DNA of 64,000 nucleotides. It comes from Paenibacillus aestuarii. Lineage in GTDB: Bacteria; Bacillota; Bacilli; Paenibacillales; NBRC-103111. Position numbers and translations under genes: made by a program. The stretch covers positions 1 to 64,000 of the forward strand of contig NZ_JAQFVF010000033.1 of assembly GCF_027789125.1 (NCBI RefSeq). The letters run 5' to 3'. Numbering within the stretch: position 1 is the first letter of the stretch; each line of letters opens with the position of its first letter. Of this stretch, positions 52,792 through 61,733 are shown in pieces. Under the pieces are notes generated by a model. The model did no database searches and was not told the origin of the DNA. It saw nothing but the letters and a program-made list of their open reading frames with translations.

Positions 52792-54105
52792 ATGAAAAAA
52801 CATCTGAACGTTATGCTGTCCATTAGTGTGCTGGCAGGATCCATGATTATGATGAGCGGCTGCGGAGCGCCATCGAATGCGGCTAGCACGCAATTGCCTT
52901 CGGTTAAAGTAATTACACTGGGCAGCACGAATGCGGCCGGTGCCAGCGGTAAATTAGCTGCAGACCAAACGGTCCAAGTTGTATCCAAAATCAGCGGCAA
53001 AGTAGCCTCTGTCCTTGTAGAAGAAGGCGCGAAAGTGAAGAAAGGCGATGTGCTCGTCCAGATCGATACCGAAGATCTAACAGAGCAGCTGAACCAGGCG
53101 CAAGCAGGTCTGGCGGCGTCGCAAGCGAAGCTGGCGGATACGGAAGCGGGAACGCGCTCGCAGGATCTGCAAGCTGCATCAGCAAGTGCGGGGCAGGCCA
53201 AAGCCGGCGTGAATCAAGCGGCTGCAGGCGTCGCGCAAGCGCAAGCTTCGCTGGACCTCGTGACCAAAAATTATAATCACGCGAAAAATGCTTATGATCA
53301 AGGCGACATCAACCAGGATGATCTGGATAAAGCGACGGCGGACTACGACAAAGCTAAAGCAGCCTATGACGCAGCAGTTTCGCAGCAGCAATCGGCTAGT
53401 GCGGCATTATCCGCTGCGGAAGCGAAGCTGAGCCTGGCCAAAGAAGGGGCGACAGCCAACACCCTGGAGCAGTTGAAGGCGGATGTAACGGCCAAGCAAG
53501 CGGCATTAACGCTGGCGCAAAATGCGGTTAAGAATGCAGGCGTCGTATCGCCGATTGATGGCATCATTGCCAAGAAGAGCATTAACGCAGGTGAAATGGC
53601 GCAAGCTGGAGCTGCATTGCTGACAGTTGTCAGCATGGATCAAGTGAAAGTTGAAGTGAGTGTAACGGAGGATATGATTGGTTCCATTCAGCAAGGAGCC
53701 AAAGCGGCTGTTGTCGTGCCGAGCGTACCTGGCAAAACGTTTGAGGGCTTGGTCACTTTCGTTAGTCCGGTTTCCGACACGAACAACAATACATTCCCTG
53801 TGAAGCTTACAGTGAGCAACACTGACGGTTCCTTGCATGCAGGGGCAGTAGCGAACGTGGCCTTTGGCGGCAGCGACGGCGTGAGCCGGATTGAAGTACC
53901 CAAAGCGGCGATCGAGCAAAAGGACGGCAAATCCATCGTCTTCAAGCTGAGCGGAGAGACTGTTCATCCTGTTGAACTGCAAACCGAGGAGAAGAATCAG
54001 GATTGGGTTTACATTAAAGGGCAAAGCGAGTTAAAGCCGAATGATAAAATCGTATTGAATCCAGGCGATAAGTTGGCCGACGGTACGAAGGTTCATGCCG
54101 AATAA
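52792..54105 (+). CDS. RND-type membrane-fusion lipoprotein
   Basis: 437 aa; lipobox MMSGC (Cys near 23) indicates a lipid anchor. The first lipoyl half VVSKISGKVASVLVEEGAKVKKGDVLVQID is at about 65-95, followed by a long Ala/Gln-rich coiled-coil hairpin (about 95-240), the second lipoyl half (VVSPIDGIIAKKSINAGEMAQAG) and beta-barrel/MP domains to LNPGDKLADGTKV. ATG 52792 follows AAGGTG 6 bases upstream; GTG 52783 is an alternative. In a Gram-positive it may reach across the thick wall for the EmrB-like pump encoded next. The two adaptors differ in length and anchor. Confidence 0.92.
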   Translation: MKKHLNVMLSISVLAGSMIMMSGCGAPSNAASTQLPSVKVITLGSTNAAGASGKLAADQTVQVVSKISGKVASVLVEEGAKVKKGDVLVQIDTEDLTEQLNQAQAGLAASQAKLADTEAGTRSQDLQAASASAGQAKAGVNQAAAGVAQAQASLDLVTKNYNHAKNAYDQGDINQDDLDKATADYDKAKAAYDAAVSQQQSASAALSAAEAKLSLAKEGATANTLEQLKADVTAKQAALTLAQNAVKNAGVVSPIDGIIAKKSINAGEMAQAGAALLTVVSMDQVKVEVSVTEDMIGSIQQGAKAAVVVPSVPGKTFEGLVTFVSPVSDTNNNTFPVKLTVSNTDGSLHAGAVANVAFGGSDGVSRIEVPKAAIEQKDGKSIVFKLSGETVHPVELQTEEKNQDWVYIKGQSELKPNDKIVLNPGDKLADGTKVHAE

Positions 54106-54119
54106 AGGGGGCGACTAGC

Positions 54120-55748
54120 ATGGCTACAGCAGCAGCAACAGCAGCCCCAGCGGAAGAGAAGCAAGAGGAGAAGATTACCGGCTATCAGTGGCTTGCCTTG
54201 GTCGTGCTTATTCTCGGTACGTTCTTGGCGATTTTGGATAACAGCTTAATGAACGTTGCCATCCCGAAGCTGATGTCCGTCTTTGGCTCCACCTCGACGG
54301 AGATTGAGTGGGTCGTCACCGGCTACATGCTTGCATCAGCTGTCGTGGTGCCGATGGGCGGGTTTCTCTCCGACCGATTCGGATACAAAACTACGTTTCT
54401 ATCGACGGTCATTGCGTTTATTATCGGGTCCATCTTGTGCGGAGTCGCCTGGAGCGACACGAGTTTGATCGTGTTTCGGATTATTCAGGGCTTGGGCGGC
54501 GGCTTTATTATGCCGGTTGGTATGGCGATGTTGTACCAAATTATGCCACGGAGCAAGATTCAAGTGGCGATGGGGATTTGGGGGATCGCAGCGATGGCGG
54601 CCCCGGCAATGGGCCCCACGCTAAGCGGATATTTGGTCGACAATTTCAGCTGGCGCTACCTGTTCTACATCAATGTACCGATTGGTATTCTTGCCGTTGT
54701 GCTCGGGTTCATTATTCTCAAAGAAACGCCGAAACGCGAAGGCTTGAAGTTTGATTTCACCGGCAGCATTCTGTCCATGATCGTATTCGCCACGCTCCTG
54801 TTGGCATTAACCGACGGTCAATCGGACGGCTGGACGTCACTGTATATCGTCAGTTTGTTTTTTATTTCGTTTTTCAGTTTTGTTCTGCTCATCTGGGTGG
54901 AACTGGGCAAGGACAATCCGATTCTCGATTTCCGTCTATTTAAGAACCGGATTTTCACCTTAAGCCTGGCGGCTTCCAGCTTCGTCATGATTTCCATGCA
55001 GGGCGGGATCTATATGATGCCGATCTTCATGCAGAACGTCATCGGATTGACTCCGATGGAAACAGGACTTGTTATGATGCCGCAGTCAATTGCAATGGCC
55101 GTCATGATGCCAGTCACCGGCAAGCTCGTGACCAAATTCGGCGTCGTTCCGCTTGGCGTTATCGGGCTATTGATTATCGGCCTCACCACGATGGAATTGC
55201 ATGCTCTATCCCAACTGACCTCTACACATTGGATCAGCGGTATCCTTATCATCCGTGGGATTGGGATCGGCTTGTGCATGATGCCGCTGTCCTCGGCGGG
55301 GATGAACACACTGCCTAACCATATGATCGGCCGGGCGTCATCCGTGTCCAACGTTATTCGTAACGTCATGGCTTCCCTCGGTATTGCCATGCTGACAAGT
55401 ATGATGAACAACCAGTCTACCAAGTATGGGGCTGTGTTCAATGAGGATATTTCTACGAATTCGCCGGCTTACGCCGACTTCTCGACGAATGTTGTACATC
55501 GTTATCTAGAGCTGGGCACCGATTCGGGTTCGGCGGCAAGCAGTGTCGTAGGCGTATTGTTCGGTTTAGTGCAAAAAGAGGCGTTGACGCGAGCGATCGC
55601 AGATACACTCGTGATCTCGGCGTTCCCTGCCTTCATTTCGATCGTGCTTGTTATCTTAATGAGACAGAGAAAGAAGAAAAAAGCCGAGGCCGCAGCCGAA
55701 GCCGGTGCAAACGCCGATTCTCAGCATCATGTCATGATCGAAATGTAA
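54120..55748 (+). CDS. DHA2-family drug efflux MFS transporter (EmrB/QacA type)
   Basis: 542 aa with 14 membrane helices. Motifs include the DHA2 start LVVLILGTFLAILDNSLMNVAIPKLM, motif A GFLSDRFGYKTTF, and motif C GIAAMAAPAMGPTLSGYLV. The N- and C-termini are charged and cytosolic (Ala/Glu-rich start, HHVMIEM end). AAAGGGGGCGA lies before ATG 54120, 15 bases after the adaptor stop. It should expel amphiphilic drugs with protons as the driving force. Induction is through the MarR repressor. Confidence 0.93.
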   Translation: MATAAATAAPAEEKQEEKITGYQWLALVVLILGTFLAILDNSLMNVAIPKLMSVFGSTSTEIEWVVTGYMLASAVVVPMGGFLSDRFGYKTTFLSTVIAFIIGSILCGVAWSDTSLIVFRIIQGLGGGFIMPVGMAMLYQIMPRSKIQVAMGIWGIAAMAAPAMGPTLSGYLVDNFSWRYLFYINVPIGILAVVLGFIILKETPKREGLKFDFTGSILSMIVFATLLLALTDGQSDGWTSLYIVSLFFISFFSFVLLIWVELGKDNPILDFRLFKNRIFTLSLAASSFVMISMQGGIYMMPIFMQNVIGLTPMETGLVMMPQSIAMAVMMPVTGKLVTKFGVVPLGVIGLLIIGLTTMELHALSQLTSTHWISGILIIRGIGIGLCMMPLSSAGMNTLPNHMIGRASSVSNVIRNVMASLGIAMLTSMMNNQSTKYGAVFNEDISTNSPAYADFSTNVVHRYLELGTDSGSAASSVVGVLFGLVQKEALTRAIADTLVISAFPAFISIVLVILMRQRKKKKAEAAAEAGANADSQHHVMIEM

Positions 55749-55835
55749 TAGGCATAAAACGTTCCTGCTCCCATACACTTATTATGTATGCCCGCAATCG
55801 GAACGGTGATCGACAATTATTCTCAATTACTCAAG

Positions 55836-55875
55836 CAAAGGGACAACGCCAGGTATGCGGCTTGTCCCTTTTTTT
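55836..55875 (+). terminator. Terminator of the efflux operon
   Basis: AAAGGGACAA...CTTGTCCCTTT stem with T-run TTTTTTT. Confidence 0.85.
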
Positions 55876-56000
55876 ACGTTTGATGAATACGCGGGCGTCA
55901 GGAATATAAGTATTTCTCAATCTTTATGCGGAGCGGTATAATGATTGTCATGAAGATGGCATTCGGTGAATGAACAGAAGGATAGAAAGAAGGTATGAAT

Positions 56001-57011
56001 GTGCTGAAGCTAAGTATACTCGACCAGTCGCCGGTTTCGATCGGCTTCACGCATAGCGAGGCGCTGCAGCAAACGATTCAGCTGGCGCAAGCGGCGGATC
56101 GCTTGGGGTTTACCCGGTTCTGGGTGTCGGAGCACCATAATTCAGCCGGGCTCGCGGGCTCGTCGCCAGAGGTGCTCCTGTCTACGCTGGCCGCCCGCAC
56201 CAACCGCATCAGGCTTGGCTCCGGGGGCGTACTGCTGCCTCATTACAGCGCCTATAAGGTCGCTGAAAATTTTCGCATGCTCGAGGCGCTGTACCCGGGC
56301 CGCATCGATTTAGGCATTGGGCGTGCGCCGGGCGGCACGCCGCATACGGCGAAAGCGCTGCGTGGCGCGGACGCCGATCTGTTTGAAGGACTTGAGCGGT
56401 TCCCTGCGCAAGTCCATGATTTGCTGCGGTTCCTGACGGATTCCGTGGAAGCAGGGCATGTGTTCGAGGGCATCCGGGCCACCCCTCTGGTGACCGGCGT
56501 GCCCCAAGTCTGGCTGCTCGGCTCGACCGGGCAGAGCGGGGTGTACGCCTCGCAATCGGGCGCGGCGTTCTGTTTTGCGCATTTCATCAACGGTGCCGGA
56601 GGCCAACAGGCGGTGCGCAGCTACCGCAAGTCGTTCCGGCCGTCCGCGCTGAACGTCGTGCCGCAGACAACGGTCTGTATTCATGTGCTCTGCGCAGAAA
56701 CAGACGCAGAAGCGGAAAGGCTGGCGGCTTCATCGGATCTGCGCATTTTGCAAGTGGAAAAAGGGGAGTTTGAAGGTGTGCTGCCTCCGGAGGAAGCGGC
56801 GAAATATCCGTACTCCGAGTGGGATCTCACGCGGGTACGGGATAATCGTTCTCGCATGATCGTTGGCAGCGCGAGTCGTGTCAGAGAGCAGCTGCTGTCG
56901 CTGGCAGCCAGCTATGAGGTCAATGAAGTGATGATTGTAGCCGGAGGCTACCAATTTGAGACGCGCTTAAAGACGATCGAGCTGCTGGCTGAGTCGTTCG
57001 GTCTTGCATAA
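56001..57011 (+). CDS. Luciferase-like (LLM) flavin-dependent oxidoreductase
   Basis: About 337 aa. Bacterial-luciferase fold: LSILDQSPVSIGFTHSEALQ start, RFWVSEHHN(SAGLAGSSPEVL), GSGGVLLPHYSAYKVAENFRMLEALYPGRIDLGIGRAPGGTP and a C-terminal VNEVMIVAGGYQFETRLKTIELL. It uses FMN or F420-type cofactor; substrate unknown. The GTG at 56001 has AAGAAGG 7 bases upstream, while the ATG at 55995 is only 1 base from it; either is possible. Single gene with a hairpin after it. Confidence 0.9.
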   Translation: MLKLSILDQSPVSIGFTHSEALQQTIQLAQAADRLGFTRFWVSEHHNSAGLAGSSPEVLLSTLAARTNRIRLGSGGVLLPHYSAYKVAENFRMLEALYPGRIDLGIGRAPGGTPHTAKALRGADADLFEGLERFPAQVHDLLRFLTDSVEAGHVFEGIRATPLVTGVPQVWLLGSTGQSGVYASQSGAAFCFAHFINGAGGQQAVRSYRKSFRPSALNVVPQTTVCIHVLCAETDAEAERLAASSDLRILQVEKGEFEGVLPPEEAAKYPYSEWDLTRVRDNRSRMIVGSASRVREQLLSLAASYEVNEVMIVAGGYQFETRLKTIELLAESFGLA

Positions 57012-57013
57012 AA

Positions 57014-57050
57014 GAGAAGGGAGCCTCAGAAGGCCCCCTCTTTCTTCCAA
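57014..57050. terminator. Possible bidirectional terminator
   Basis: GAGAAGGGAGCC-TCAG-AAGGCCCCCTCTTTC imperfect stem between convergent genes; T-run weak. Confidence 0.5.
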
Positions 57051-57056
57051 TTTTGA

Positions 57057-57365
57057 CTAGCGACGGCGCTTAGGTCTTTTGTTGATTTCTTCTGTGACGA
57101 TGAAGGCAAGCTCTTCGTTACCGAACAGTGACAATACGCCAAGCAATGTGTCGTCCGGCACTTTGCCGGCCTCTTCCTTCGGTACGGTAAGCGCAAGCGC
57201 TTGCTGCAGTGCGATATTGTCCGCTTGGTCCGGGTAAGCTTGACGGTACAGCTCAGCCGGATTGAGATCGTGATTGATACACCACTGCGCAAACACGAGG
57301 ATCATCATTTGCTCATCGCGTTCATAATTACGTATAATTTGTTCTTCCATCTCTTTTTTGCTCAT
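57057..57365 (-). CDS. Hypothetical 102-aa helical protein
   Basis: 102 aa, mostly helical and acidic (MSKKEMEEQIIRNYERDEQM, QWCINHDLNPAELYRQAYPDQ, ALTVPKEEAGKVPDDTLLGVLSLFGNEELAFIVTEEI) with a basic tail KRPKRRR. No signal or membrane segment. ATG 57365 has AAGGAG 14 bases upstream, which is long, and longer in-frame starts have no better site. Family not recognised. It is divergent from the IF-3 paralogue with only 80 bp between them. Confidence 0.65.
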   Translation of the reverse strand: MSKKEMEEQIIRNYERDEQMMILVFAQWCINHDLNPAELYRQAYPDQADNIALQQALALTVPKEEAGKVPDDTLLGVLSLFGNEELAFIVTEEINKRPKRRR

Positions 57366-57445
57366 AGCGAAGCAGGCATCTCCTTGTCGACCGATAAAAT
57401 GTTGGCAGGGTTCATTATAACGAAAGTGAAAGTGCAGGTGCAATC

Positions 57446-57931
57446 TTGATTAAAAATGAAAAAATAAAAGCATCCGAAGTTCAGTTGACCGGCGTGAACG
57501 GGGAAGATCTCGGGGTCATGGCGACAACAGAAGCGCTGGCGCTGGCTAAGCGGCTCAAGGTGGATCTGGTCTGTACTTCATTGATGAGCAGCCCGCCGCC
57601 ATGCAAACTGATCGGCGCAGGACAAGCCAAGCAAGAAGCGCTCCAGGAAAAGCACCAGGCGCGTAAACAAGAGAAAGCGCCGAAGGTGAAGGAGCTGCGC
57701 TTAACCCCGCATATTGAGGATCATGACCTGGATACGAAGTGTCAGCAAGCGAGACGCATCCTGCAAGCCGGCGATGCCGTCATGCTGGTCGTGAAAATTA
57801 GCGGCAAAGAAGGGTCTCAAGCGAAGGCGCTGCTGGAGCAGATCATCCGGGAAATGGCACCGTTTGGCACCAAGCGGACAGGCATTCAGCTTAGCGGCAA
57901 GCAGGCAGCAGTCCAATTGGACCCTTTGTAG
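57446..57931 (+). CDS. IF-3 paralogue (translation initiation factor 3-like)
   Basis: 161 aa, TTG start with CAGGTG 5 bases upstream. The N-domain (NEKIKASEVQLTGVNGEDLGVMATTEALALAKRLKVDLVC) and C-domain (VKELRLTPHIEDHDLDTKCQQARRILQAGD) follow the IF-3 order, but the usual IMDYGKFRFE linker-proximal block is IGAGQAKQE, and the RFKGR segment reads KISGK. True IF-3 is about 170-180 aa and this is shorter at the C-terminus. It is probably a ribosome-binding paralogue and not the housekeeping factor. A separate infC should lie elsewhere in the genome beside rpmI and rplT. Confidence 0.87.
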   Translation: MIKNEKIKASEVQLTGVNGEDLGVMATTEALALAKRLKVDLVCTSLMSSPPPCKLIGAGQAKQEALQEKHQARKQEKAPKVKELRLTPHIEDHDLDTKCQQARRILQAGDAVMLVVKISGKEGSQAKALLEQIIREMAPFGTKRTGIQLSGKQAAVQLDPL

Positions 57932-57952
57932 CTGACTCTTAGCAAGCTTTGG

Positions 57953-58651
57953 TTAATTGGCAACCGTAATCGCTTGTGAGCCCATAGCTTCCCAGACAGT
58001 TTTGAAGCTCCAAAGATTATAGGCTTCCTGCCCGCCAGTCATCGGATCATTCAAATATGCGTTGTCATCGTCCCAACCGGTCAGCAGCAGGGCGTGCTCC
58101 GGATCGTACCAGTCGACTAGGTTGCCAACTGGATCGACCCATTCATCCTTTAACTCGGGGGGATCCATATGCTCCGTAGCCCAGACCAGGACGGGCCTGC
58201 CTGACTTCACTGTATCCAACAGCTTGTCCAGCGGCGAGCCTGTCAGGTCTATAATTCGTCCGGGCAAATAACGCTCTAAGAGCTCTGCGACCGGCTTATG
58301 ATAAATCCCGTATCCCACATCGAATGGATCTCCGACGAAAACATCCTGTGGATTCGCCCCTTCCCAGGATCCGTCTTCTTGTATGCTGGGTAGAGGGCCC
58401 TTGGGAAGCCCATTGGCGATTTCTTCCTTGGATACGTCGACACCGGCCCAGTTCAGCAGCATAGTCGCCGCAACCGCTTCACAGCCGTTGGGCAGCTCCG
58501 GCAGCTGTGACAGAGCGATCGTATGAGAGACTTGATAGTAGTGTTTCTCTTCATCAGGAGAGTCGGATAGTGGCAGGGATAGCGCTTGTGCCGGTACAGC
58601 TGATGTGCAGATAACGGTTAGGAATAGAGCTATTGTATATTTTATGTTCAA
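57953..58651 (-). CDS. Secreted C39-like cysteine peptidase
   Basis: 232 aa, TTG start with GAGGAGGT 8 bases upstream. Signal peptide to about AQALSL. The papain-like C39_2 fold has the catalytic Cys in LPNGCEAVAATMLLNWAG (about residue 57), His in DPEHALLLTGWD and the Asp in NAYLNDPMTGG. This family resembles the BtrH/peptidase C39_2 domain and not an ABC-linked bacteriocin leader peptidase. It should act outside the cell on peptides or proteins. Its target is unknown. Confidence 0.85.
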   Translation of the reverse strand: MNIKYTIALFLTVICTSAVPAQALSLPLSDSPDEEKHYYQVSHTIALSQLPELPNGCEAVAATMLLNWAGVDVSKEEIANGLPKGPLPSIQEDGSWEGANPQDVFVGDPFDVGYGIYHKPVAELLERYLPGRIIDLTGSPLDKLLDTVKSGRPVLVWATEHMDPPELKDEWVDPVGNLVDWYDPEHALLLTGWDDDNAYLNDPMTGGQEAYNLWSFKTVWEAMGSQAITVAN

Positions 58652-58797
58652 GATCCGTACCTCCTCACAATCTTATTATATCAGTTGACGTTTTTTTATT
58701 AAGCGTGATATAAATGGTTTGGGTAAGAAGGCCTATATATAGCTGAATTTGGAAGCAGGTTTTACAATCATTTCATACAACCTCGAGGTGCAGCATT

Positions 58798-61062
58798 ATG
58801 CTTACATTCGTAGCGTCCCTGCTTCTTTACATCATTCCGGTATTTTTGTTATTTCACATGGCCTTTGAAGTGTATCACCGGAATCGCGGCTATGCGTTAA
58901 ACCGTATTGCGTTCATTCTCTTGCTGTTATTAGGGTTCCTCTTTGCGGGAAACTATCTAGTGCGAGTAACACCGGAAGCGTATACAAGTGTCGTTACCCG
59001 CTTATTTTACTATTTCCCGGCAATCGTGACATTGAGCGTGTCTCTTCATTTCTACTTGCGGATGACAGGGAGATTTCAGTCCATTGCCAAATGGAAGCTG
59101 CTCGCTGTATGTTACGGACAGTTGCTGCCGGCGCTCGCGCTCTTTTTGCCTATGTCATGGTTCGAGATCGGCGTTGTCGACGGAGGCTTGTGGAATGTTG
59201 ACATTCCAGGCCTCGGAATTAAATTGCTCCTGCTAGGTTGCAACTGCTATTCATTTCTCGTCAGTCTTATTCTGGTTGTGGCCGGCTTAAGCTATGTGAA
59301 AAAGTATGATCTAAACTTAAAAATAAAGCAATTTCGCACTATACTTCTAGGGCTTATCGTTGGAGGAACATGGGGGATTGTTTTTTTACTGCACAAACGC
59401 CTTCCGGTTATTCCACATAGCTTGAATTGCCCGGACTTAGGCTTATTTTCGATATTATGGTTTGCGCTCTTTTTGAGAACGGCTATGCTCAAATTTGACT
59501 TTTTGCCGGCGATCGACCGCAATTATCAGAAATTGTACGACTTGGCACCACTCGCCATTCTTGTGGTGAATGCACGTGGTATTATTCGCGATTTAAACCC
59601 GCAGGCGGCTCAGCTGCTGGAGCGCGCTCCCGAGGACTTGCTCTACCAGCATGTCGATCAGATTCTGCTCTCAGCAGCTAATCGAATCAAGGGAGCAGCC
59701 GTAGATTTCTGCGTCGTCACACGCAACGGTGTGGCCAAAACTGTCCAAGTTGATAGTTACGATATGGAGTCGCAGGGTGAGCTTCTGCGTTATATTGCCT
59801 TGGCTGACGTGGAGCAGCGCAGAAGCGCAGAGGAGCAGATCGATTATTTGGCTTATCATGATCCCGTAACGGGATTAGCGAACCGCACACAGTTCCAGCG
59901 CCAAATGGATATGCATCTCGGGAGTCAGCCGTCGAGGCCTATAGGGGTTCTGCTTATCAGGCTGGCTGGCGAGTCCGATCAAGTTTTTGCGGCCGATCTG
60001 CTGAGGCAAATTGTGCCGGAACGCGCGCTGATTGCCAGATTGGATCATGAGCAATTTGCCCTATTGATTACGGATGACTTGGAGCTGGATCAACTCCTTG
60101 CCTTAGGGAACCATGTAGTGACAGAGGGGCAGGCGCACGATTTAAACGCAAATGTCGGGATTGGCTTGTATCCTGACCATGGTCTGACGTTTGACGAACT
60201 TATGCAAGCGGCCGAGTCAGCGGTTCACCAAGCTAACAAGATGGGCTTGCAAGCAGCCATTCATGGAATTGTGCAGCGGAACTTAAAGGCTCAGGATCAG
60301 CAGATAGGCGCACAGAGAGCGTTTGACGCAGGCGAATTTATTTATTATTACCAACCGCTGCTCGATGTTCGTTCGGGCCGGATCATCGGGACAGAAGCGC
60401 TGCTTCGCTGGGTACGCCCAGGCGTCGGTCTTGTACCTTTTCAAGATTTCTTAATGTCTGTTGACAAAGAAGATCTCAGGGATGAAATCAGTTACTGGGT
60501 GCTGGAGAACATTTGCCATCAGCAGCGGCAATGGACGGAGCAGGGATTGCCGCAGGTGCAGATGTCTGTGAACTGCACACCGCAGTTTCTGCTGCATCCA
60601 CAATTTCCGACACGGTTAATAGAGACGCTGAGCCGATCGGGGATCCAACCGGAGATGCTCAGTCTGGTTGTGAAGGAAGACAGCATGACAGATAGCGTTG
60701 AAGCTTTGCTAAAAAGAGGGAACGAACTTCTGGAACTTGGTATTAAGCTTACACTTGATGTATGCGGAATCGGTTCCGGTTCGCTCCATGTCATTAAGCA
60801 GTTAGATGTGCACGCGATTATGGTGGATTGCTCCCGCCAGGTTAATCTGCAGGCGGAGCCCGATCAAGTCCGCTTGCATACGCTGATCGCGATGTCCTAC
60901 AGCTCAGGCAAGCGAGTCATCGCTAAAGGCGTAGAGACCTTTGAGCAATGGGAGCTTCTCTCTGCCTTAGGGTGTGACCAGATGCAGGGTCAATTTGTCA
61001 GCAAGCCGTTAGAAGCGCATGATTTTGTCCGATATATGCATCAAAAAAAGCTCGGGGCATGA
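58798..61062 (+). CDS. Membrane PAS-GGDEF-EAL protein with degenerate catalytic sites
   Basis: 754 aa. Residues 1-240 contain seven or more hydrophobic helices. A PAS domain follows (about 245-350), then a GGDEF domain (355-500) in which the signature is replaced by ARLDHEQF, so no cyclase activity is expected. The EAL domain (510-750) keeps Glu in TEALLRW, Asn in MSVNCTP and Glu in AKGVETF. However the usual DDFGTG is LDVCGIG and the metal/lysine segment KID is MVD, so phosphodiesterase activity is doubtful. It is probably a cyclic di-GMP sensor. ATG 58798 is a good start with GAGGTG upstream. Two hundred bases upstream is the C39 gene, divergent. Confidence 0.88.
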   Translation: MLTFVASLLLYIIPVFLLFHMAFEVYHRNRGYALNRIAFILLLLLGFLFAGNYLVRVTPEAYTSVVTRLFYYFPAIVTLSVSLHFYLRMTGRFQSIAKWKLLAVCYGQLLPALALFLPMSWFEIGVVDGGLWNVDIPGLGIKLLLLGCNCYSFLVSLILVVAGLSYVKKYDLNLKIKQFRTILLGLIVGGTWGIVFLLHKRLPVIPHSLNCPDLGLFSILWFALFLRTAMLKFDFLPAIDRNYQKLYDLAPLAILVVNARGIIRDLNPQAAQLLERAPEDLLYQHVDQILLSAANRIKGAAVDFCVVTRNGVAKTVQVDSYDMESQGELLRYIALADVEQRRSAEEQIDYLAYHDPVTGLANRTQFQRQMDMHLGSQPSRPIGVLLIRLAGESDQVFAADLLRQIVPERALIARLDHEQFALLITDDLELDQLLALGNHVVTEGQAHDLNANVGIGLYPDHGLTFDELMQAAESAVHQANKMGLQAAIHGIVQRNLKAQDQQIGAQRAFDAGEFIYYYQPLLDVRSGRIIGTEALLRWVRPGVGLVPFQDFLMSVDKEDLRDEISYWVLENICHQQRQWTEQGLPQVQMSVNCTPQFLLHPQFPTRLIETLSRSGIQPEMLSLVVKEDSMTDSVEALLKRGNELLELGIKLTLDVCGIGSGSLHVIKQLDVHAIMVDCSRQVNLQAEPDQVRLHTLIAMSYSSGKRVIAKGVETFEQWELLSALGCDQMQGQFVSKPLEAHDFVRYMHQKKLGA

Positions 61063-61136
61063 CCTTATGCCGTCAACGTTCATATAATAGGATACAATAA
61101 GTGTATAAACCTGTTTGTGGATTTGAGGGTGAGCGG

Positions 61137-61637
61137 ATGAACCGACACGAGATGGAGAAAAAAGCGCTGGAGCAAACGGCGATCGATCTTTTCCTGGAAG
61201 TATATAACCGCAATCATGAATCCTCGCTGAGCCTAGTCAGGCAGCAAGAAAAGCCTGATTCCGTACTTGAAGACCAGATGCATCACCAGGTTGGATTAGA
61301 GGTTACGCATCTTTTTTATGACTCGGAAGAGGCGCGCCTGATGATGGCCCGCTCAGAGTTTCTAAAGCCTGGGGCGGAAGAACTGGAGTCATTTATTAAG
61401 GTCATTAATGATCGGGTGCGCAGCAAGGAAGATAAGCTCAAAGATTACTCGCATGAGTACCCGTGCATGCTATTAATCCGCAATCTGTCCCTGTTATTCG
61501 GCATGTCCGATGTGCTTGGCAGAAAAGATGTTCTCCAGCTCCCCGGGGGGCAATTCACCCACGTATGGCTGCTTTCCAGAGATTTTACGCCGGATTGGCT
61601 GCTGATTGATTTATATGACATCGTGCGCCTTGCATAG
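61137..61637 (+). CDS. Hypothetical protein, possible PD-(D/E)XK nuclease fold
   Basis: 166 aa; ATG 61137 with GAGGG about 9 bases upstream. The block SLVRQQEKPDSVLEDQMHHQVGLEVTHLF resembles the P-D...(D/E)-x-(K/T) core of PD-(D/E)XK nucleases, here with EVT in the last place, as seen in some Fe-S or nucleic-acid-binding variants. The following helices (EEARLMMARSEFLKPGAEELESFIKVI) and C-terminal strands (FTHVWLLSRDF) fit the fold. No nearby methylase or toxin is seen. Fold assignment is by impression only. Confidence 0.6.
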   Translation: MNRHEMEKKALEQTAIDLFLEVYNRNHESSLSLVRQQEKPDSVLEDQMHHQVGLEVTHLFYDSEEARLMMARSEFLKPGAEELESFIKVINDRVRSKEDKLKDYSHEYPCMLLIRNLSLLFGMSDVLGRKDVLQLPGGQFTHVWLLSRDFTPDWLLIDLYDIVRLA

Positions 61638-61733
61638 CGAGATATTTATGGATATATTTACCTTGTTAAGCATATAAAAAACTTAGGCTTGGCTTTGCAA
61701 TGCAATGGATGAGACAAGCTTAGGAGGCGCAGG

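Noticed and set aside
52140..53201. 353-codon open frame antisense to the efflux adaptors
   Set aside because: It overlaps two clear membrane-fusion protein genes, is Cys/Ser/Arg-rich with no domain, and has no promoter.
57953..58651. Bacteriocin-type C39 transporter peptidase
   Set aside because: It has a signal peptide, no ABC transporter domain and no precursor peptide gene beside it.
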